Assembly: GCF_001636055.1 (NCBI RefSeq)
Contig: NZ_CP011789.1
Span: forward strand, 5,678,501-5,742,500
DNA length: 64,000 nt
Direction: 5' to 3'
Source: Pseudomonas putida
GTDB lineage: Bacteria > Pseudomonadota > Gammaproteobacteria > Pseudomonadales > Pseudomonadaceae
Part shown: positions 1 to 10,995 of the stretch, piece by piece
Numbering within the stretch: the stretch's first letter is position 1
Layout of the letters: each line of letters opens with the position of its first letter
Position numbers and translations under genes: made by a program
Notes under the pieces: generated by a model
What the model was told of the DNA's origin: nothing
Database searches by the model: none
What the model saw: the letters and a program-made list of their open reading frames with translations, nothing else

Positions 1-1546
1 GGCGGAAATGCTGGACGAACAGCGCGCACAGCAGCGTGGCGATGTGCAAGCCGTCGGAGTCGGCGTCGGCGAGGATGCAGATCTTGCCGTAGCGCAGTTG
101 CGACAGGTCGGTGGCACCCGGATCGACCCCGATGGCCACGGCAATGTTGTGCACCTCCTGGCTGGCAAGCACTTCGCCGCCATCGACTTCCCAGGTGTTG
201 AGGATCTTGCCGCGCAGGGGCAGGATCGCCTGGAACTCCTTGTCACGCGCCTGCTTCGCCGAACCCCCTGCAGAGTCGCCCTCGACCAGGAACAGTTCGG
301 CACGCATCGGATCCTGTCCGGCGCAGTCGGCCAGTTTGCCGGGCAATGCCGGCCCTTGGGTGATGCGCTTGCGCTCGACCTTCTTGCTCGCCTTGAGGCG
401 TCGGCCGGCGTTGCTGATCGCCAGCTCAGCCAGTTGCATGCCCAGCTCCGGGTGGGCGTTGAGCCACAGGCTGAAGGCATCCTTGACCACACCGGAAACG
501 AACGCCGCGGCCTCGCGGGACGACAAGCGCTCCTTGGTCTGGCCGGAGAACTGCGGTTCCTGCATCTTCATCGAGAGCACGAAGGTGATGCGTTCCCACA
601 CGTCCTCGGGCGCCAGCTTGACGCCTCGCGGCAGCAGGTTGCGGAACTCGCAGAACTCGCGCATGGCATCGAGCAGGCCCTGGCGCAGGCCGTTGACGTG
701 GGTGCCACCCTGGGCGGTAGGGATCAGGTTGACGTAGCTTTCCTGGACGCTGTCGCCACCCTCGGGCAGCCACAGCAGCGCCCAGTCCACAGCTTCTTTA
801 TGACCGGCCAGGCTGCCGCAGAACGGCTCGTCGGGCAGGCGCTGGAATTCACTGACCGAGTCGACCAGGTACGAGCGCAGACCATCCTCGTAGTGCCACT
901 CGACCTTCTCGCCGGTGCCCTTGTCCTCGAAGCTGATCGACAGCCCCGGGCACAGCACGGCCTTGGCCTTGAGCACGTGCTTGAGGCGGCTGATGGAGAA
1001 CTTGGCCGAATCGAAATACTTGGGATCGGGCGCGAAGTAGACACTGGTGCCGGTGTTGCGCTTGCCGACCGTGCCGATCACCTCAAGCTCAGTGGCCTTG
1101 AAGCCATCGGCGAAGGTCATCTGGTACTCGTTGCCGTCACGCTTGACCCGCACGCGGACCTGGGTCGACAGGGCGTTGACCACCGAAATGCCCACGCCGT
1201 GGAGGCCGCCGGAGAATTGGTAGTTCTTGTTGGAGAATTTGCCACCGGCGTGCAGCTTGGTAAGGATCAGCTCGACGCCCGATACGCCTTCTTCAGGGTG
1301 GATATCCACCGGCATGCCGCGACCATCGTCGCTGACTTCCAGCGAGTGGTCGGCGTGCAGCACGACCTGGATCGACCGGGCATGACCGGCGAGGGCTTCG
1401 TCGACGCTGTTGTCGATGACTTCCTGGGCCAGGTGGTTGGGCCGGCTGGTGTCGGTATACATGCCCGGCCGCTTGCGGACCGGGTCAAGGCCGGAGAGGA
1501 CTTCGATGGCGTCTGCGTTATAGGCGCTAGCGCTGGGATTGGCCAT
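1..1546 (-). CDS. parE: DNA topoisomerase IV subunit B, 5' part (partial)
   Basis: ParE supplies the ATPase of topoisomerase IV, the type II enzyme that decatenates daughter chromosomes in the cytoplasm. Translation from the ATG at 1546 opens MANPSASAYNADAIEVL and shows the GHKL ATP-binding signatures in order: NSVDEALAG, DDGRGMPVDIHPE and GGLHGVGISVVNALS. About 515 codons are present and the frame runs off the left edge without a stop; the family is usually near 630 residues, so the C-terminal TOPRIM end is outside. It is the last gene of a minus-strand run from nudF. GyrB is the only close alternative; the short N-terminus before the first motif and the neighbours (yqiA, cpdA, nudF) favour ParE. 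Confidence 0.95.
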   Translation of the reverse strand, partial: MANPSASAYNADAIEVLSGLDPVRKRPGMYTDTSRPNHLAQEVIDNSVDEALAGHARSIQVVLHADHSLEVSDDGRGMPVDIHPEEGVSGVELILTKLHAGGKFSNKNYQFSGGLHGVGISVVNALSTQVRVRVKRDGNEYQMTFADGFKATELEVIGTVGKRNTGTSVYFAPDPKYFDSAKFSISRLKHVLKAKAVLCPGLSISFEDKGTGEKVEWHYEDGLRSYLVDSVSEFQRLPDEPFCGSLAGHKEAVDWALLWLPEGGDSVQESYVNLIPTAQGGTHVNGLRQGLLDAMREFCEFRNLLPRGVKLAPEDVWERITFVLSMKMQEPQFSGQTKERLSSREAAAFVSGVVKDAFSLWLNAHPELGMQLAELAISNAGRRLKASKKVERKRITQGPALPGKLADCAGQDPMRAELFLVEGDSAGGSAKQARDKEFQAILPLRGKILNTWEVDGGEVLASQEVHNIAVAIGVDPGATDLSQLRYGKICILADADSDGLHIATLLCALFVQHFR

Positions 1547-1581
1547 GGGTTCTCGTCGTCAGTCTGGTGAATGCAAAAAGG

Positions 1582-2190
1582 TCAAAATACAGAAAAATCA
1601 AGCGCGTCATACTGCGCCCTGGCAATGCCGGCGAAGGCCAGCAAGGCCGGCAGACGCTGGGCGAAGCCTTGGAAGCTGTGGTCGCCGCCGGCCTCGATAC
1701 GCAGGGCACAGGCCCGGTAATAACGCTCGGCGTGGCGATAGTCCAGCGTTTCATCGGCGGTCTGCAACCACACTTGATAGCGTGAGGCATCTTCGGGGGG
1801 TGGCATTTCCATTTCGGCCAGGGCCTGAACATGGTCGTGGGTCAGCTCCCAGGTTTCACCGCTGTAGTGGTTGCGCTGAGTACCGAGGTAGCCGTCGAAA
1901 TGCTTGTGCGGGGTCACGGCCGGATTGACCAGCAGGGCCTTGAGGCCATGGCGCTCGGCCAGGTGCGTGGCATAGTAGCCGCCGAGGGAGCTGCCGACCA
2001 GCAGCGGCGTGCCGAGTTCGGCGATGCACGCTTCGAGCTGAGCCATCGCCTGGCGCGGATGATGGTGCAGTTCGGGGACGCGCAACTGCGCGCTCAAGCC
2101 GAGCTGTTGCATCACCGCCGCGAGCTGGCGCGCCTTGGTGGACAGCGGCGAGCTGTTGAAGCCATGGATATAGAGGATGGAACCCGACAT
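1582..2190 (-). CDS. yqiA: YqiA-type alpha/beta-hydrolase esterase
   Basis: A 202-residue cytoplasmic alpha/beta hydrolase. The N-terminus reads MSGSILYIHGFNSSP (oxyanion strand), the nucleophile elbow is GSSLGGYYA, and the catalytic His is in GGDHSFQGF near the C-terminus. I start it at the ATG at 2190, which has a GGGGGCAG purine stretch just upstream; the same frame is open further but that extension is Arg/Cys-rich and unlike the family. It lies 35 bp upstream of parE and downstream of cpdA, the same order as in E. coli (yqiA-parE). The esterase fold is certain, the physiological substrate unknown. Confidence 0.9.
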   Translation of the reverse strand: MSGSILYIHGFNSSPLSTKARQLAAVMQQLGLSAQLRVPELHHHPRQAMAQLEACIAELGTPLLVGSSLGGYYATHLAERHGLKALLVNPAVTPHKHFDGYLGTQRNHYSGETWELTHDHVQALAEMEMPPPEDASRYQVWLQTADETLDYRHAERYYRACALRIEAGGDHSFQGFAQRLPALLAFAGIARAQYDALDFSVF

Positions 2191-2345
2191 GCTGCCCCCG
2201 GAATCTGTGGCTTCGCGCCCGACGATGCGGGCACAGGGACGCGCAGTGTAGCGCGTTCGCCGGGTTTTGGCGCAAGGGTGGGATTTTCGCAACACAATCT
2301 TCAAATCCCACGACGGGCGCGACCTTCGCAGGAGCGGTAAACCTG

Positions 2346-3155
2346 TCAGTAACCCGGGCTGTTGAAATCCAGGGTCACCACGAAATCCCTCGCCCGCTCG
2401 ACGCCGGTCTCCAGCCGTCCGTCGGCATGCAGCCGCAGCCAGCGATACCCTGGCTGCTCTTCACTGACCTTGAAGTCTTCGCTGCGCGCGGCGAACTGGA
2501 TGCAGGTCGAGGGCGTGGCCAGCAAGCGAATACCGTCGCGGACCTCGTCCCACTCCTGATGGATGTGCCCCCACAGCAACGCCTTCACCTGTGGATATGC
2601 CCGCAGACGCTGCAGCAGCTCATCGGCATTGCGCAAGCCGATCGGTGCAATCCAGGCGCAGCCGATATCCACCGGCTGGTGGTGGCAGCACACCAGGCAG
2701 TGGCGCTCCCCCACCGACGCCAGCGCGTTATCGAGGGTCGAGAGCTGGTCTTGTTCAAGAAGCCCATGGGTGGCACCCAGCACCGCCGAGTTGAGCATCA
2801 CCACGCGCCAGGCGCCAATGTCGGTAACGGCATGGACCAGATCTGGCGCCACACGCGCCATGACCCTGGCCTCGTCATGGTTGCCCGGCAACCAACGGGT
2901 CGGCACGGCAAAACCCTCCGTCAGCTCTCGGAACGCAGCGTAGGACGCCACGCTGGCGTCCTGGGACAGGTCCCCAGTGCACAGCAACAGGTCGATGCGT
3001 GGTTGCTCGCGACGCACCTGGCTCACCACGTGGCGCAGACTGTCACGGGTGTTGAGGCCCAGCAGGGTGCCAGCCGGATCAGCGAACAGGTGGGCGTCGG
3101 TGAGCTGCACCACATGCACCGGAGCCTGCGCAGGAGGAATTGGTGAATGCGACAA
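2346..3155 (-). CDS. cpdA: 3',5'-cyclic-AMP phosphodiesterase
   Basis: CpdA hydrolyses cAMP to AMP and so damps cAMP-CRP/Vfr signalling. The 269-residue protein has the class III metallophosphoesterase ligands in order: QLTDAHLF (D-x-H), CTGDLSQD (GD), LPGNHDEA (GNHD), CCHHQPVD and WGHIHQEWD (GHxH). The start appears to be a TTG at 3155: AAGGAG lies 7 nt upstream, and translation from it gives a family-like N-terminus (MSHSPIPP). There is no in-frame ATG nearby. It follows the DUF1249 gene by about 84 bp on the same strand. Confidence 0.93.
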   Translation of the reverse strand: MSHSPIPPAQAPVHVVQLTDAHLFADPAGTLLGLNTRDSLRHVVSQVRREQPRIDLLLCTGDLSQDASVASYAAFRELTEGFAVPTRWLPGNHDEARVMARVAPDLVHAVTDIGAWRVVMLNSAVLGATHGLLEQDQLSTLDNALASVGERHCLVCCHHQPVDIGCAWIAPIGLRNADELLQRLRAYPQVKALLWGHIHQEWDEVRDGIRLLATPSTCIQFAARSEDFKVSEEQPGYRWLRLHADGRLETGVERARDFVVTLDFNSPGY

Positions 3156-3239
3156 AGGCCGTCTCCTTGATCGGATTCGGCACGATTATGGCCGTAGAAA
3201 GCGTTGGAGCAAATACTCGAAACCAACCGACGTCACATT

Positions 3240-3692
3240 TCAACGCACGGTTTCGTACTCGTGGCCGCAGGCCAGGCAATGGCTCAGCCATTCACCGAGA
3301 AACAGGTTGAGCTGGGCCTTCTCGTCGGGTTGGTGCATGGCCGCGTTGGGGTACGGATAGATGCTGCGCAGGCGCCGAGCGTGCTCGGCACTCACCACTT
3401 CGGCCATGCGCGCATCGTGATAGACCTGTACCTCGAGTTGCGGCACCGGCAGCCACGGCAGGCTGTGCTCCTGGCATATCCGCAGCGTGGTGGTGTAAGG
3501 GCAGGCCAACACCACGTCGAGCACCAGCACGCCAAGCATCTGGTCGCCCTGGGTCATGCCGATGCGTCGCGAGCTTTGCGTGGTGCGCATGTCCGGCAGC
3601 AGGCGCATCAGCCGTGCGTAATTGGCCTCGCAGGCAGCCTGCAGGCCGACGAGGTCGACCCGGTAGCGTTCGCGCAGCAGGTTCACTTCCAC
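3240..3692 (-). CDS. DUF1249 (YqiB) family protein
   Basis: A 150-residue cytoplasmic protein of the DUF1249/YqiB family, whose biochemical role is not known. It starts MEVNLLRERYRVDL and has the family-like core TQGDQMLGVLVLDV, then YPNAAMHQPDEKAQLN and a C-terminal CLACGHE. The ATG at 3692 lies inside the end of nudF (10-bp overlap), which indicates co-translation. E. coli has the same order, nudF-yqiB-cpdA. No transmembrane segments or known catalytic motif. Confidence 0.88.
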   Translation of the reverse strand: MEVNLLRERYRVDLVGLQAACEANYARLMRLLPDMRTTQSSRRIGMTQGDQMLGVLVLDVVLACPYTTTLRICQEHSLPWLPVPQLEVQVYHDARMAEVVSAEHARRLRSIYPYPNAAMHQPDEKAQLNLFLGEWLSHCLACGHEYETVR

Positions 3693-4300
3693 ATCCCCCG
3701 GACTTCGTCACGGTTCAGCGCCAGCCACTGCAAGGCGATGATGCTTGCCGCGTTGGCGATGCGCCCATCGCGCACCGCCTGCAAGGCATCCTCGAACGAC
3801 CAGACGCGCACGCGGATATCCTCGCCCTCTTCTTCCAGCCCGTGCAGGCCACCGGCACCCTCGCTGCTGCATCGCCCGAGGAACAGATGGACATACTCGT
3901 CACTGCCGCCAGGCGACGGGAAGTATCGGGTCATCGGCCACAGTGCGGAGAAGCTCAGGCCTGCCTCTTCTTCGGCTTCACGGTGGGCAACCTCCTCAGG
4001 TTGCTCATCCTTGTCGATCAGCCCGGCGACCAGCTCGATCAGCCAGGGGTTGTCGGTCTTGTCCAGCGCACCGACGCGAAACTGTTCGATCAGCACCACT
4101 TCGTCACGCTGCGGATCGTAGGGCAGCACGCAGACGGCATCGTGGCGCACGAACAGCTCACGGCTGATCTCGCGCCCCATGCCACCGGCGAACAGCTCGT
4201 GGCGCAGGCGCACCTTGTCGAGCTTGTAGAAGCCCTGGAAGCAATTGGCCCGTTCGACGATCTCGACCGCCTTGGGCACCGAATTCAAGGTGTCTGACAT
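3683..4300 (-). CDS. nudF: ADP-ribose pyrophosphatase (Nudix hydrolase)
   Basis: NudF splits ADP-ribose into AMP and ribose-5-phosphate, clearing a reactive metabolite. The 205-residue protein carries a canonical Nudix box: G, five residues, E (GLIDKDE), seven residues, then REAEEEAG, preceded by NPWLIELVAG. I start at the ATG at 4300, which has TGAGGA 8 nt upstream; the open frame continues to 4357 without a better signal. It is the first gene of the minus-strand run to parE and overlaps the next gene by 10 bp. A divergent lipoprotein gene begins at 4473, so its promoter lies within 4301-4472. Confidence 0.93.
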   Translation of the reverse strand: MSDTLNSVPKAVEIVERANCFQGFYKLDKVRLRHELFAGGMGREISRELFVRHDAVCVLPYDPQRDEVVLIEQFRVGALDKTDNPWLIELVAGLIDKDEQPEEVAHREAEEEAGLSFSALWPMTRYFPSPGGSDEYVHLFLGRCSSEGAGGLHGLEEEGEDIRVRVWSFEDALQAVRDGRIANAASIIALQWLALNRDEVRGMWK

Positions 4301-4472
4301 GGAATTCCTCATTACATCAACGACTGCGTCGCGCCATCCTACTCTGCGTGCCGCCACCTTTCATCCCTTTCCGGCGACCGGGACAGGCTGTCCTCACTCT
4401 GTTAGCTTAGTGGCGAACCGAAGGCCCTGCCGACGGTCCAAGGCCGATCATCCATGTTCTGCAAGGATCACC

Positions 4473-5219
4473 ATGACGCTCGTCAAACTGACTGCCGTCG
4501 CCCTGCTGGCGTTGACCCTCGGCGCCTGCCAGAGCTTGTTCACGCCCAACTATCGTGCACCGCTCGAGGTCAAGCGCGACGCCTGGGAACACGTCAAACC
4601 CGGTTGCAGCGAGCGTGATTGCCCGCTGGTGAACATCGACACCGTGCACTTCCCGGCGCTGCCCAAGCTTGATGCCATCGTCGAGCGTCGCTTGCTGCAA
4701 CTGACCGAAGACAACCAGCGCGGTACCACACCCACCACATTGCAGCAGTATGAGCAGCAATACCTGGCCAGCGCACAAGCGCGCAACAGCAGCTACCTGC
4801 AGGCCAAGGTACGCGAGCAGCATGACGGACTGGTGATCGTCGAGCTGTCCAGTTACCTGGACAGCGGCGGTGCCCACGGCATGCCGGGGCGGGCCTTCAT
4901 CAACTATTCACGCAAGCAGGACAAGGTGCTCACGCTCCAGGACATGCTGGTGCCTGGCCAGGAAGAGACGTTCTGGAAGACCGTCGAGGAGTCGCACCGC
5001 GCCTGGCTGATCAGCACCGGCATGGACAAGGACGCCGAGTTCGTGAAGACCTGGCCATTCAAGCGTTCGCCGCACATCGCCCTGACGTACGGCGCGGTGG
5101 TGGTGAAGTATGAGGTCTACGCGATCGCGCCCTATTCCATGGGTCACGTCGAACTGAAGATCCCTTATCCGCGCCTGAACGGCGTCATCAAGCCCGAACT
5201 GTTTCCCGGCCGCGGATAG
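4473..5219 (+). CDS. DUF3298/RsiV-like lipoprotein
   Basis: A 248-residue exported lipoprotein. It begins MTLVKLTAVALLALTLGACQ: a signal peptide ending in a lipobox (LGAC), so Cys19 is the likely lipidated residue. The C-terminal half (LSSYLDSGGAHGMPGRAF, then FWKTVEES and VKYEVYAIAPYSMGHVE) matches the DUF3298 fold found in RsiV-like and PdaC-like proteins. The start at 4473 has AAGGA at the right distance. It is divergent from nudF and convergent with the cytX-like gene, with which its 3' end overlaps by 32 bp. Function unknown; a periplasmic sugar- or peptidoglycan-related role is only a guess. Confidence 0.85.
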   Translation: MTLVKLTAVALLALTLGACQSLFTPNYRAPLEVKRDAWEHVKPGCSERDCPLVNIDTVHFPALPKLDAIVERRLLQLTEDNQRGTTPTTLQQYEQQYLASAQARNSSYLQAKVREQHDGLVIVELSSYLDSGGAHGMPGRAFINYSRKQDKVLTLQDMLVPGQEETFWKTVEESHRAWLISTGMDKDAEFVKTWPFKRSPHIALTYGAVVVKYEVYAIAPYSMGHVELKIPYPRLNGVIKPELFPGRG

Positions 5220-6471
5220 CACCCAGTACCCCATATAGGCCACCTGCCAGCAGCAAGGCTGGCAGGGTCGCCCCAAGCTCCGGCGCCTCGTTCGCCAGCA
5301 GGTGGTAGACCACCACCCCCGCCAGCCAGGCCAGCAGCGCCGGCCAATGCAGTCCCGGCACCTGCTGCGGCAGGCGGCGACGGCGGATCACGAAGTGATC
5401 CATCAGCACCACACCGAACAGCGGCGCGAACACCGAACCGATCAACAGCAGGAAGTTCTGGTACTGGGCCAGCGGTGCCAACAGTGCAATCAGGGTGCAC
5501 AGCAGACCGATCGCCAGCGCCAGGTGCTCGACCTTCAGCCTCACCAGCAGCCCTGTGGACACTGCCGCCGAATGGATGTCGGCAAAGGCGTTTTCCGACT
5601 CGTCCAGCAGGATAAGCAACAGCGGGATACCCAGCCCTGCACCGGCCAGCGCCAGCAGCATGGCATTCACCTCGCCGCTCGGAGCGAACGCCAGGGTATA
5701 GGCGACGCCCAGGCTCATCAGCCAGGCGTTGCCGATGAAAAAGCCCAGCGCGGTGCCGCCGAAGACGCGGCTGGCACGCTTGCCGAAGCGCGAGTAGTCG
5801 GCGATCAGTGGCAGCCACGATAGCGGCATGGCGATGACGATATCGAAGCCCACCGCCAGCGACAGCGAGCCATCGCCTGGGCGCCGCCAGAGGTCGGCAA
5901 GATCGGCCTTGGCGAACAGATTCCATGTCAGCCACAGGCAGGCGCCGAGCAACAGCCAGATCCCCCACTTGCGCAACACCTTGCGCACGAAGGCCAACGG
6001 GCCACTGACGGCCAGCAGGGTTGCCAGCGCGCCGAAGCACAGGGTCCAGAGCAGCGGGCTGTTCCAGGCACTGCCTTCGCCGAAGGTGCGTGCGCCCAGC
6101 AGGCTGGCGGCGTCACGCATGACAATGATCTCGAACGATCCCCAGCCGACCAGTTGCAGCAGGTTGAGCAACGCCGGCAGACGCGCGCCATGGCGTCCCA
6201 GCGACAGGCGCAGACCGGCCATCGCAGAAAGGCCGGTATCGCTGCCGGTCACCCCCACTGCCGCCAGCAACAGCACCCCGACCGCCGTACCGAGCACGAT
6301 CGCCAGCACCGAGCCCGCCAGGCCCAGGCCCGGTGCGAGCAAGGCACCAACCTGCAGGACCATCAGGCCGATGCCGAGGGAGAACCACAACGAGAACAGG
6401 TCGCGTGCACCGAACAAGCGCTGGCTGGAAGGGACCGGATGATCGGGGGAGAAATGGCTGGGGGTGGTCAT
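5188..6471 (-). CDS. cytX: CytX-type hydroxymethylpyrimidine permease
   Basis: A 427-residue inner-membrane transporter of the nucleobase:cation symporter-1 (cytosine/purine) family, with about 12 hydrophobic segments. Visible family blocks include ARDLFSLWFSLGIGLMVLQ, NLLQLVGWGSFEIIVMRDA and SWLPLIADYSRFG. It sits directly downstream of riboswitch-controlled thiC, which is the usual setting of CytX, proposed to take up the thiamine precursor HMP. I start at the ATG at 6471 (MTTPSHFSPDH), since longer in-frame starts read through the repeat upstream. Cytosine or allantoin specificity cannot be excluded from sequence; the assignment rests on context. Confidence 0.82.
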   Translation of the reverse strand: MTTPSHFSPDHPVPSSQRLFGARDLFSLWFSLGIGLMVLQVGALLAPGLGLAGSVLAIVLGTAVGVLLLAAVGVTGSDTGLSAMAGLRLSLGRHGARLPALLNLLQLVGWGSFEIIVMRDAASLLGARTFGEGSAWNSPLLWTLCFGALATLLAVSGPLAFVRKVLRKWGIWLLLGACLWLTWNLFAKADLADLWRRPGDGSLSLAVGFDIVIAMPLSWLPLIADYSRFGKRASRVFGGTALGFFIGNAWLMSLGVAYTLAFAPSGEVNAMLLALAGAGLGIPLLLILLDESENAFADIHSAAVSTGLLVRLKVEHLALAIGLLCTLIALLAPLAQYQNFLLLIGSVFAPLFGVVLMDHFVIRRRRLPQQVPGLHWPALLAWLAGVVVYHLLANEAPELGATLPALLLAGGLYGVLGAIRGRETVRA

Positions 6472-6510
6472 TGGAAGGGTCGCCAAAAGGGGTTGAGGAT
6501 GTGTGGTGAA

Positions 6511-6583
6511 GCCTCCGGCCCTTTCGCGGGCAAGCCCGCTCCTAGTTTGTCGGAGCGGGCTTGCCCGCGAAAGGGCCGGAGGC
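6511..6583. repeat. Perfect REP inverted pair between thiC and cytX
   Basis: Two perfectly complementary 32-bp arms (6511-6542 and 6552-6583) flank a 9-nt loop. Each arm contains the Pseudomonas REP core GCGGGCAAGCCCGCTCC. The hairpin lies 40 bp before cytX and 52 bp after thiC, so it could end or attenuate the thiC transcript or protect its 3' end. Confidence 0.9.
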
Positions 6584-6635
6584 CTCGATACAAATGCAAA
6601 GACAGAGTGGCTCACCACCACCCTGCCGGCATCAC

Positions 6636-8942
<2,307 letters not shown>

Positions 8943-10379
8943 ATGCTGCGCAAACTTTCACTGGCGATTGCCGTGTCTTGTGCGTCCAACGGAGTGGTCT
9001 GGGCAGTGGATGTGCCCACGACGGTGAAGACCGACCTGGTCAGCGTCTACCAGGAAGCGGTGAACAACAACGCCGACCTCGCCGCCGCACGCGCCGACTA
9101 CGGCGCCCGCCGTGAAGTGGTACCGCAGGCCAGGGCAGGCCTGCTGCCCAATCTGTCCGCCGGTGCGGAAATGATGAACACCCGCACCAAGCTGGACGAA
9201 CCCTCGATCACCTCCAACCGCAGCGGTAACTCCTGGAGTGCCACGCTGTCGCAGCCGATCTTCCGTGCCGACCGCTGGTTCCAACTGCAGGCCGCCGAGG
9301 CGGTCAACGAGCAAGCGGCGCTGGAGCTGTCGGCCACCGAGCAGAACCTGATCCTGCAAACGGCCGAAAACTATTTCGCCGTCTTGCGCGCGCAGGACAA
9401 CCTGGCTTCGACCAAGGCCGAGGAGGCAGCGTTCAAGCGCCAGCTCGACCAGTCCAACGAGCGTTTCGACGTCGGGCTCTCCGACAAGACCGACGTGCTG
9501 CAATCCCAGGCCAGCTACGACACCGCCCGTGCCAATCGGATCATCGCCGAGCGCCAGGTGCAGGACGCCTTCGAGGCGCTGGTGACCTTGACCAACCGCG
9601 AGTATGGGTCGCTGCAGGGTGTGGTCCACAGCTTGCCGGTGCAGGTACCGGCGCCCAACGACGCCAAGGCCTGGGTGGAGACCGCCGCACGGCAGAACCT
9701 CAACCTGCTGGCGACCAACCACGCCGTCGATGCCGCCGAGGAAACCTTGCGCCAGCGCAAGGCCGGCCATGCCCCGACCCTCGATGCCGTGGCGCGTTAC
9801 CAGAAGGGCGACAACGACAACCTCGGCTTCACCAACCCCGCGCCGCAACCCGGCGTGCGCTACGGCGGTGACGTGGAGCAGACCAGCATTGGCTTGCAAC
9901 TGAACATTCCGATCTATAGCGGCGGGCTGACCAGCTCGCAGGTGCGTGAAGCCTATGCCCGCCTGAGCCAAAGCGAACAGCAGCGCGAAAGCCTGCGCCG
10001 CCAGGTGGTGGAGAACACTCGCAACCTGCACCGCGCGGTGAATACCGATGTGGAGCAGGTGCAGGCCCGCAAACAGTCGATCATCTCCAACCAGAGCGCC
10101 CTGGAAGCCACCGAGATCGGCTACCAGGTCGGCACCCGCAACATCGTCGACGTGCTCGATGCGCAGCGCCAGCTCTACACTTCGGTGCGCGACTACAACA
10201 ACAGCCGCTACGACTACATCCTCGACAACCTTCGCCTCAAGCAGGCCGCCGGCACGCTGAGCCCGCAAGACCTTCAAGACCTGGGGCGCTACCTGAAAGC
10301 CGACTACAACCCGGACAAGGACTTCCTGCCGCCGGATCTTGCGGCCGCAGCCGCGAAGAACTTCGAGCGGCGGCCCTGA
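8943..10379 (+). CDS. TolC-family outer-membrane channel protein
   Basis: A 478-residue TolC-type protein that forms the outer-membrane and periplasmic tunnel of type I secretion or efflux systems. It has a signal peptide (MLRKLSLAIAVSCASNGVVWA), then two repeats of the outer-membrane efflux domain: AAEAVNEQAALELSATEQ with YFAVLRAQDNL in the first half, and YSGGLTSSQVREAYARLSQ with GTRNIVDVLDAQRQLY in the second. The start at 8943 has AAGGA 8 nt upstream. No membrane-fusion or inner-membrane partner is adjacent, as for housekeeping tolC. A hairpin follows the stop. Confidence 0.92.
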   Translation: MLRKLSLAIAVSCASNGVVWAVDVPTTVKTDLVSVYQEAVNNNADLAAARADYGARREVVPQARAGLLPNLSAGAEMMNTRTKLDEPSITSNRSGNSWSATLSQPIFRADRWFQLQAAEAVNEQAALELSATEQNLILQTAENYFAVLRAQDNLASTKAEEAAFKRQLDQSNERFDVGLSDKTDVLQSQASYDTARANRIIAERQVQDAFEALVTLTNREYGSLQGVVHSLPVQVPAPNDAKAWVETAARQNLNLLATNHAVDAAEETLRQRKAGHAPTLDAVARYQKGDNDNLGFTNPAPQPGVRYGGDVEQTSIGLQLNIPIYSGGLTSSQVREAYARLSQSEQQRESLRRQVVENTRNLHRAVNTDVEQVQARKQSIISNQSALEATEIGYQVGTRNIVDVLDAQRQLYTSVRDYNNSRYDYILDNLRLKQAAGTLSPQDLQDLGRYLKADYNPDKDFLPPDLAAAAAKNFERRP

Positions 10380-10392
10380 AGAACATGACAAG

Positions 10393-10413
10393 GGGCGAGC
10401 TGGCGGCTCGCCC
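10393..10413. terminator. Candidate bidirectional terminator after tolC-like gene
   Basis: An 8-bp perfect GC-rich stem (GGGCGAGC / GCTCGCCC) with a 5-nt loop lies between two convergent genes. There is little poly-T after it on the plus strand, so its strength is uncertain. Confidence 0.5.
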
Positions 10414-10423
10414 GTTGTGCAGT

Positions 10424-10858
10424 TCAGTCCATGACAAATTTCACGGTATGTCGATTACCATCCTGCGTCAGCTCATGCGTGCAGGAGGCCAATTCGGGGC
10501 CCGTCGAGCTTGCAGAGGGCTGCAGACTCGCTGTTTCGGCCGTGTACTTGATAGTGTAGATGCAGGTGCGGTCACCGCTAGCCAGCGAGAACGACTCATG
10601 GAAGTCGTTACTCCCTAGCTCCCGTTCAACGAAATACAACCCTCCTCGACTTACATCGTCCACGTTGAACGAAGCTTGGTCGTCCACAACGAAGGTGTCG
10701 CCATACACATCGACGTTTGCGTTAGGATCCGCATGATCCACGAGCATCTCAATCCAGGGACCGTCGAATCCTCCGGTCTCGACAGGCCGAGGTGCCAGGT
10801 ATGCGAATGCGGGAAGCGACGCCATGAGCAAAGCGAAAGACAGGGCAAGAGAGCGCAT
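10424..10858 (-). CDS. Small secreted protein of unknown function
   Basis: A 144-residue protein starting MRSLALSFALLMASLPAFAY, a clear signal peptide with probable cleavage after AFA. The mature part is acidic and contains two cysteines (C99 and C126) that could form a disulfide. I do not recognise a family. The ATG at 10858 has GGAG 9 nt upstream; an ATG five codons earlier would put charged residues before the signal. It is a single gene convergent with the TolC-type gene. Base composition looks less GC-rich than its neighbours, which is compatible with accessory origin. Confidence 0.7.
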   Translation of the reverse strand: MRSLALSFALLMASLPAFAYLAPRPVETGGFDGPWIEMLVDHADPNANVDVYGDTFVVDDQASFNVDDVSRGGLYFVERELGSNDFHESFSLASGDRTCIYTIKYTAETASLQPSASSTGPELASCTHELTQDGNRHTVKFVMD

Positions 10859-10995
10859 GTGGTAGTTCTCCAATAGGGATGCCCCAGCGGCATCCTCATG
10901 TCGAGCCTACTGACATCCCACTCAGCCACATCGCCACATAATTACCACCCTGATCTCATGCCGAACACATCCATGCAGACGGTCGAAAGAGGACA

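Noticed and set aside
8..1570. A 520-codon plus-strand frame at the left edge
   Set aside because: The minus strand encodes ParE with all GHKL motifs, so this frame is a shadow.
10676..10876. Short frames around the small secreted protein gene
   Set aside because: The minus-strand frame with a signal peptide and a Shine-Dalgarno site is the better reading of this stretch.
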